Source: CAYIHX01 sp964363305 (GTDB lineage Bacteria; Bdellovibrionota; UBA1018). From it: a stretch of DNA of 64,000 bases. Positions within the stretch are counted from its first letter, which is position 1. Each line of letters starts with the position of its first letter. Made by a program: the position numbers and the translations under genes. The stretch covers positions 62,001 to 126,000 of the forward strand of contig CAYIHX010000001.1 of assembly GCA_964363305.1 (NCBI GenBank), written 5' to 3'. Below, piece after piece: positions 59,174 to 64,000 of the stretch. The notes beneath the pieces were generated by a model. The model did no database searches and was not told the DNA's origin. It saw only the letters and a program-made list of their open reading frames with translations.

Positions 59174-61072
59174 ATGAAGGGTACTCAAAAAACGGTCGCT
59201 CTGTGGGTGGTTCTTTTGCTGTTGATGGCGGGGCTGTTTAAGGCCCTTGACCAGGGTGGCAAGAATCCGCGTCAGATCAAGTTCAGTGAATTTGTGCAGC
59301 TCGTGAAGGAGAGCAAGATCGCGGATGTCACCTTTAAGACTGACAATCTGATTGTTGGAACCTACAAGGAGCCCACGGCGGATGGGCGTAAGACCTTCGA
59401 GACCATCGGAGATACCGAGAACAGCAAGGTCTTCGAGATTCTTGAAAAAAATAACATCATCCCGAATTACGAGCGCGCCGACCGAACTCCGGTTTGGCAG
59501 CAGGCGTTGATTTCCTGGGTGCCCGTCATTTTCATAGGGTTTCTTTTCTTCCTGCTGATGCGCCAGATTCAAGTCGGGGGCGGCAAGGCGATGAGCTTTG
59601 GCAAGAGCAAAGCCCGGCTCCTTTCTGAGAATACGCTCAAGGTCACGTTTAAAGATGTAGCCGGAGCGGAAGAGGCGAAGGCCGAGTTGGAGGAAATCGT
59701 CGCGTTCTTGAAAGATCCGAAAAAATTTACGCGATTGGGGGGCCGAATTCCCAAAGGGGTCCTTTTGATGGGGCCTCCGGGGACGGGGAAGACTCTTCTT
59801 TCTCGCGCGATCGCCGGGGAGGCCGGTGTTCCCTTTTTCTCGATCTCAGGATCGGATTTCGTCGAGATGTTTGTGGGGGTCGGTGCCTCTCGAGTTCGAG
59901 ATTTGTTTGAGCAGGGGAAGAAGCATGCCCCCTGCATTATTTTTATCGACGAAATTGATGCGGTCGGGCGCCATCGCGGAGCGGGTCTCGGTGGTGGGCA
60001 TGATGAGCGAGAACAGACGCTGAATCAGCTTCTCGTGGAGATGGACGGTTTCGAGGGGAACGAGGGCGTTATTTTGATTGCCGCGACCAATCGTCCGGAT
60101 GTCCTGGATCCGGCGCTCCTGCGCCCAGGGCGATTCGATCGTCGAGTCGTGGTTTCTCCCCCCGACGTGAAGGGACGCGAGCAGATTTTGAAAGTGCATA
60201 CTCGCAAGACCCCCATGGCCGCGAATGTTGAGTTGTACGTGATTGCGCGTGGAACGCCTGGATTCTCGGGGGCGGATCTCGAGAACCTCGTAAACGAGGC
60301 AGCCTTGCTGGCGGCGCGTTCGGACAAAAAATTCCTAGAGATGTCCGACTTTGAGAGTGCCAAGGACAAGGTCCTGATGGGTGTCGAGCGCAAGAGCCTC
60401 GTGCTCTCTGATGAGGAGAAGCGCACGACAGCTTATCACGAAGCGGGCCATGCGCTGGTCGGTAAGTACATTCCGGGGACTGACCCCGTGCATAAGGTCA
60501 CGATTATTCCGCGCGGGATGGCTCTCGGAGTGACGATGACTCTTCCGACGGAGGATCGTCTGAATCTTTCGAAGGAGCGGGCGGAGAATAGCATCGCCTT
60601 TCTGATGGGTGGACGAATTGCGGAAGAGCTGGTTTTGAATCAACAGACCACCGGAGCGGGGAATGACCTCGAGCGCGCGACCGATCTTGCGCGTCGTATG
60701 GTATGCGAGTGGGGCATGAGCGATGCGATGGGACCTCTCACCTTCGGACAGAAGGAAGGCGGTTCAATTTTTCTCGGTCGAGATATTCAGCAGCAGCGCG
60801 ACTATTCGGAGGCCACGGCGCAGACTATCGATCGCGAGGTACGGGGCATTGTGGAGCGCAACTATACGCGGGCGCGCGAAATTCTGGAGAAGAACGTGAA
60901 GGTCTTGCACGTCGTCGCGCAGGCGCTCCTTGAGCTGGAGACCATCGATGGAGCTGAAATCGATACGTTGATGCGAGGGGAGAAGATTGTTCGCGTCCCG
61001 CCGCCGACGACTTCGGGAAGTGAACCTGTGACCTCAGGGGGAGGACCCTCTCCGGCGCCCGTTCCTGCTTGA
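59174..61072 (+). CDS. ftsH: ATP-dependent zinc metalloprotease FtsH
   Basis: A 632-residue membrane protease for quality control. Two N-terminal membrane helices flank a small periplasmic domain; Walker A GPPGTGKT at about residue 200, Walker B CIIFIDEIDAVGRHRG, the AAA second-region RPGRFDRRV, and the zinc motif HEAGH at 422-426 with the third ligand Asp in GAGNDLERAT. The tail is Pro/Ser-rich. A weak Shine-Dalgarno sequence (GGGAG) precedes the ATG. Confidence 0.97.
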   Translation: MKGTQKTVALWVVLLLLMAGLFKALDQGGKNPRQIKFSEFVQLVKESKIADVTFKTDNLIVGTYKEPTADGRKTFETIGDTENSKVFEILEKNNIIPNYERADRTPVWQQALISWVPVIFIGFLFFLLMRQIQVGGGKAMSFGKSKARLLSENTLKVTFKDVAGAEEAKAELEEIVAFLKDPKKFTRLGGRIPKGVLLMGPPGTGKTLLSRAIAGEAGVPFFSISGSDFVEMFVGVGASRVRDLFEQGKKHAPCIIFIDEIDAVGRHRGAGLGGGHDEREQTLNQLLVEMDGFEGNEGVILIAATNRPDVLDPALLRPGRFDRRVVVSPPDVKGREQILKVHTRKTPMAANVELYVIARGTPGFSGADLENLVNEAALLAARSDKKFLEMSDFESAKDKVLMGVERKSLVLSDEEKRTTAYHEAGHALVGKYIPGTDPVHKVTIIPRGMALGVTMTLPTEDRLNLSKERAENSIAFLMGGRIAEELVLNQQTTGAGNDLERATDLARRMVCEWGMSDAMGPLTFGQKEGGSIFLGRDIQQQRDYSEATAQTIDREVRGIVERNYTRAREILEKNVKVLHVVAQALLELETIDGAEIDTLMRGEKIVRVPPPTTSGSEPVTSGGGPSPAPVPA

Positions 61073-61085
61073 AGGGAGGCCACGA

Positions 61086-61943
61086 GTGACCGACCTCCTG
61101 AGAAATTTACACGCAGGAATTCGTTGGATCGATCTGGTCGATATCGCTATCGTCGCGATGATCGTTTACCGTGCGTTGCTGCTGATTCGTGGCACGCGCG
61201 CCATGCAGATGCTTACGGGGCTGGGTATCCTGGGGATCGCTTTCTTTCTGTCAAGTACGTTCGAGCTGTTCACCACGCACTGGTTGCTCTCTTACTTCTT
61301 TGATTATCTCATTTTAATCGTGATCGTGCTGTTTCAGGACGATCTTCGTCGAGCGTTGACTCACGTCGGAAAAAACCCCTTCTTTTCCGGGGCTTCAGCT
61401 GAAGAAGAGCGTGAGATGATCGATGAGGTTGCGAAGGCGGCAAATCGTTTGGCGCGAGAGCGTATCGGTGCTTTGATCGTGATCGAGCGAGAGACGGGCC
61501 TGAAAAATTTCATCGACACAGGATCGAAGCTCGATTCTCGGGTGAAGTGCGAATTGCTCTACTCCATTTTTATTCCAAGTTCGCCCATTCACGATGGTGC
61601 GGTGATTATCAATGGCGGACGTCTAGCGGCCGCAGGTTGTTTTTTGCCGCTTTCCAAGGATCCGAACATCGATCGTCGCTACGGAACCCGACATCGCGCT
61701 GCGATCGGCCTGACCGAGGATGCCGATGCTATTGTCGTCCTTGTTTCGGAGGAAGCGGGCGAGTGCCATTTGGTTAAAAATGGCCGCATCACGATGAATC
61801 TGAACGAGGAGGAGTTGCGCCAGTCGCTCGCAGCCCTTTTGGAATTGGCAAAGCCCACAGCTCATTTGCCGTCTCGGCTCCGGGGTTGGTTGAATGCGGT
61901 GAGACCTCGCAGAGGCGATGGACGCAGGGAGGGCGAACGGTGA
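61086..61943 (+). CDS. cdaA: Diadenylate cyclase CdaA
   Basis: Makes c-di-AMP from ATP. A 285-residue protein with three N-terminal membrane helices and the DAC domain: IHDGAVIINGGRLAAAGCFLP (DGA motif) and YGTRHRAAIGLTEDADAIVV (RHR motif). A Lys/Arg-rich tail is typical of a membrane-proximal location. It overlaps the YbbR gene by 4 bases (GTGA), the usual cdaA-cdaR-glmM set that links c-di-AMP to cell-wall synthesis. Confidence 0.94.
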   Translation: MTDLLRNLHAGIRWIDLVDIAIVAMIVYRALLLIRGTRAMQMLTGLGILGIAFFLSSTFELFTTHWLLSYFFDYLILIVIVLFQDDLRRALTHVGKNPFFSGASAEEEREMIDEVAKAANRLARERIGALIVIERETGLKNFIDTGSKLDSRVKCELLYSIFIPSSPIHDGAVIINGGRLAAAGCFLPLSKDPNIDRRYGTRHRAAIGLTEDADAIVVLVSEEAGECHLVKNGRITMNLNEEELRQSLAALLELAKPTAHLPSRLRGWLNAVRPRRGDGRREGER

Positions 61944-62857
61944 ACCTTCTGGATCGCCTGGGGGCGATTTTCGGCTCAAATATTGGAACCAAGTTGATCT
62001 CAGTAATGATCGCGGGCGTTCTTTGGTCGGTGGTTTTGGGTTCACGCACGGTTGAGGTGACGAAGGATATTCCTTTGGAGGTCTTGACGTCGCCGGATGT
62101 CGTTCCCGCCAATGATCTCCCGGAAAAGGTGTCTTTCCGACTGGCGGGACCGAAAGCCTTTCTTCGTACTATCCTCGATCGACGAGAGGAGCCGATTCGA
62201 ATCAACCTGGTGGGAACGTCCCCGGGGCTTGTTACCCATCGCTTTTTCTCGGACAATATCCGGGTGCCGATCGGCGTCAAGGTGGTGTCGGTCAATCCTG
62301 CGGCGATTATGATCCGTTTGGAGCCTCAGAAGCGCAAAGACGTTCCGATTCGCGCCGAACTTCGCGGAACTCCCCCTGCTGGATTCCATGTGTCCGGGCT
62401 TACCTTGTCGTCGCCCACATTGCGAATCAAGGGGCCCGAATCGAAGATCTCCGGAGTGAGCGAATTGGTAGCCGTTCCGATCGATGTTTCCTCTCTCTCT
62501 GAAACTACGGACAAAACTCTCTTCATCGATCTCGTTCGCCAGGGCGTGCAAGCGGATCAACCGCTTCCCACTGTTCGGGTCACGATTGAGGCGGAGATGA
62601 CGAGCGTGCGTTTTAAAAACGTTCCGGTCAGGGTCACAGGGGCCTCTCGGTGGGCGTTCCTTCCCTCATCAGTCACGATTTTGGCACGCGGGCCCGTGCC
62701 GTTGATTTCAAAAATGGATCGCGAGCTGGTGCGAGCTCATGTTCGTGTCGATCCGCCTCCCTCCGCTGGGAGTGAGCTCTCTGTGCAGGTCGAGCTGCCT
62801 GCTGGGTTTGAAGTGATTCGTGTGCTGCCCGATCGTGTGAAAGTCATCACGAAGTAG
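61940..62857 (+). CDS. YbbR-domain regulator of CdaA
   Basis: A 305-residue protein with one N-terminal membrane helix (LISVMIAGVLWSVVLGS) and several YbbR repeats outside, for example VVPANDLPEKVSFRLAGP and NVPVRVTGASRWAFLPSS. In Firmicutes CdaR binds and tunes CdaA. GTG 61940 overlaps the cdaA stop; a longer frame from 61886 would not have the right N terminus. Confidence 0.88.
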   Translation: MNLLDRLGAIFGSNIGTKLISVMIAGVLWSVVLGSRTVEVTKDIPLEVLTSPDVVPANDLPEKVSFRLAGPKAFLRTILDRREEPIRINLVGTSPGLVTHRFFSDNIRVPIGVKVVSVNPAAIMIRLEPQKRKDVPIRAELRGTPPAGFHVSGLTLSSPTLRIKGPESKISGVSELVAVPIDVSSLSETTDKTLFIDLVRQGVQADQPLPTVRVTIEAEMTSVRFKNVPVRVTGASRWAFLPSSVTILARGPVPLISKMDRELVRAHVRVDPPPSAGSELSVQVELPAGFEVIRVLPDRVKVITK

Positions 62858-62892
62858 TCGACTTTCTTCTCTGCACTTCCTATAAATTCCCT

Positions 62893-64000
62893 ATGGCGAA
62901 TCGGCTTTTTGGAACTGATGGTGTCCGTGGGTTGGCGAATCAATACCCGATGACGGGAGAAGTAGCGATGGCAGTGGGGCGTGCCGTTGCTCATGTCTTG
63001 ATGACTTTGCAGAATGCGGGGGCAAGAAGCTCCGTGCCAGTCGGTCTGAAGCCGCTCGAATCGAGTCGTACCGTTCGGCGTCCGAAAATCGTGGTGGGTA
63101 AGGATACTCGGCTGTCCGGCTATATGATCGAGATGGCGCTGGCGTCTGGAATTTGTTCCGTAGGTGCCGACGTGATTTTGATCGGACCTTTGCCGACTCC
63201 GGGCGTTGCCTTTGTGACTCAGAGCATGAGGGCCGACGCCGGGATCATGATCTCTGCCTCACACAATCCTTATCATGATAATGGGATCAAGATTTTTTCG
63301 GCTGATGGCTTCAAACTTCCTGATGACATTGAGCTGGAGATTGAACGGTTGGTTCTTTCGAAGGAAATGGATAAGTACCGACCCACGGGAGATCTCGTGG
63401 GCAAGGCCTATCGCATTGACGATGTTTATGGCCGGTACATCGTTTTTTTGAAATCACTATTTCCTCGGGATCTTGACCTGCTGGGGATGCGCATTGTGCT
63501 GGATTGCGCCAATGGCGCCGCTTACAAGGTTGCCCCATTTGTGTTTGAGGAACTCGGGGCGGAGGTCATGAAGCGGGGGGTCGGCCCGAACGGCCTGAAT
63601 ATCAACGATAAGTGTGGAGCGCTCCACCCGGAGAGCATCGCGAGCGCGACGACTGAATATCGTGCGGATATTGGCATCGCGCTCGACGGCGACGGGGATC
63701 GTTGCATTCTGACGGACGAGAACGGCGAAATCGTGGACGGTGACCAGATTATTGGTCTCTGTGCATTAGAGATGCAGACGGCCGGCACATTGGATCACGG
63801 GGTCGTGGTCACTACTCCGATGTCCAATATCGGACTGGAAGTGACCCTGCGCGAGGCCGGAATTCGAATGATTCGAGCTCAGGTGGGAGACCGCTATGTC
63901 GTCGAGACGATGCGTAAGGGGGGGTACAAGCTCGGAGGCGAGCAGTCGGGCCACGTCATTTTCATGGATCATTCGACGACGGGAGATGGGATCATCGCCG
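62893..64000 (+). CDS. glmM: Phosphoglucosamine mutase, 3' end missing
   Basis: Interconverts glucosamine-6- and -1-phosphate for UDP-GlcNAc. About 369 residues are present before the window ends. It starts MANRLFGTDGVRGLANQYP; the phosphoserine loop is GIMISASHNPYHDNGIKIF and the metal loop IALDGDGDRCILT. About 20-25 extra residues (NAGARSSVPVGLKPLESS region) lie before KIVVGKDTRLSGYM compared with usual GlmM. It follows the YbbR gene by 35 bases, as expected for the cdaA-cdaR-glmM operon. Confidence 0.95.
   Translation, partial: MANRLFGTDGVRGLANQYPMTGEVAMAVGRAVAHVLMTLQNAGARSSVPVGLKPLESSRTVRRPKIVVGKDTRLSGYMIEMALASGICSVGADVILIGPLPTPGVAFVTQSMRADAGIMISASHNPYHDNGIKIFSADGFKLPDDIELEIERLVLSKEMDKYRPTGDLVGKAYRIDDVYGRYIVFLKSLFPRDLDLLGMRIVLDCANGAAYKVAPFVFEELGAEVMKRGVGPNGLNINDKCGALHPESIASATTEYRADIGIALDGDGDRCILTDENGEIVDGDQIIGLCALEMQTAGTLDHGVVVTTPMSNIGLEVTLREAGIRMIRAQVGDRYVVETMRKGGYKLGGEQSGHVIFMDHSTTGDGIIA

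Overview
The window looks like a stretch of a GC-rich, Gram-negative bacterial chromosome, most likely from an assembled or metagenomic contig, because ten Ns sit at 25613-25622. Lipopolysaccharide export (lptD, an LptE-like lipoprotein, hldD), many lipoproteins, the order rpsP-khpA-trmD-RNA methyltransferase-rplS-rnhB-yraN, and the order tilS-ftsH-cdaA-cdaR-glmM suggest a deltaproteobacterium-like lineage, with Bdellovibrionota as my best guess. That placement is inference from gene order, not from a search.

Layout. 1-10405 holds housekeeping and envelope genes: a sensor fragment, alr, an MlaF-type ATPase, a DciA-like protein, lptE, holA, rpsT, hldD, a queuosine-precursor transporter and an aberrant aldo/keto reductase. 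10473-14299 holds a small cytochrome, a metzincin-like lipoprotein and a three-gene set (cyclic-nucleotide-binding protein, AI-2E-type permease, receiver protein). 14361-24850 is a core block on the plus strand: a ribosomal/RNA-modification operon that lacks rimM, rsmI, accD-lptD, and surE with an NlpD-like M23 lipoprotein. 24847-30046 is accessory: a very large fibronectin/propeller lipoprotein, a small lipoprotein, a decayed tyrosine recombinase and tRNA-Arg(CCT). 30179-33437 holds MgtC, RMD1, HU/IHF, a degenerate UppP and a membrane protein.

33451-43346 is a chemosensory region with two divergent CheA-type kinases, each carrying its own receiver domain and two CheW domains, followed by cheW, a soluble GAF-PAS receptor, cheB, cheY and cheR. 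43560-52182 is one long minus-strand denitrification cluster: nosZ (clade II, Sec-type), a membrane protein, nosL, nosD, nosF, nosY, an AniA-type nirK with a fused cytochrome c domain, a NirV-like protein and SCO. Its divergent plus-strand partner carries a cytochrome c, a fasciclin protein, and a tightly coupled NnrS / radical SAM / DUF2249 / CtaA operon. An FNR-type palindrome lies in the divergent promoter region. Nitrite would be reduced to NO and N2O to N2; no NO reductase is in the window.

57258-64000 returns to core genes: a CBS protein, a tandem UspA protein, tilS, ftsH, the diadenylate cyclase cdaA, its YbbR partner and glmM, which runs off the end.

The most novel-looking points are the NnrS/radical SAM/Cys-tailed DUF2249 unit, the mirrored pair of receiver-carrying CheA kinases, the loss of rimM from its operon, a ten-G tract inside lptE, and enzyme homologues (aldo/keto reductase, UppP) that lack key catalytic residues.
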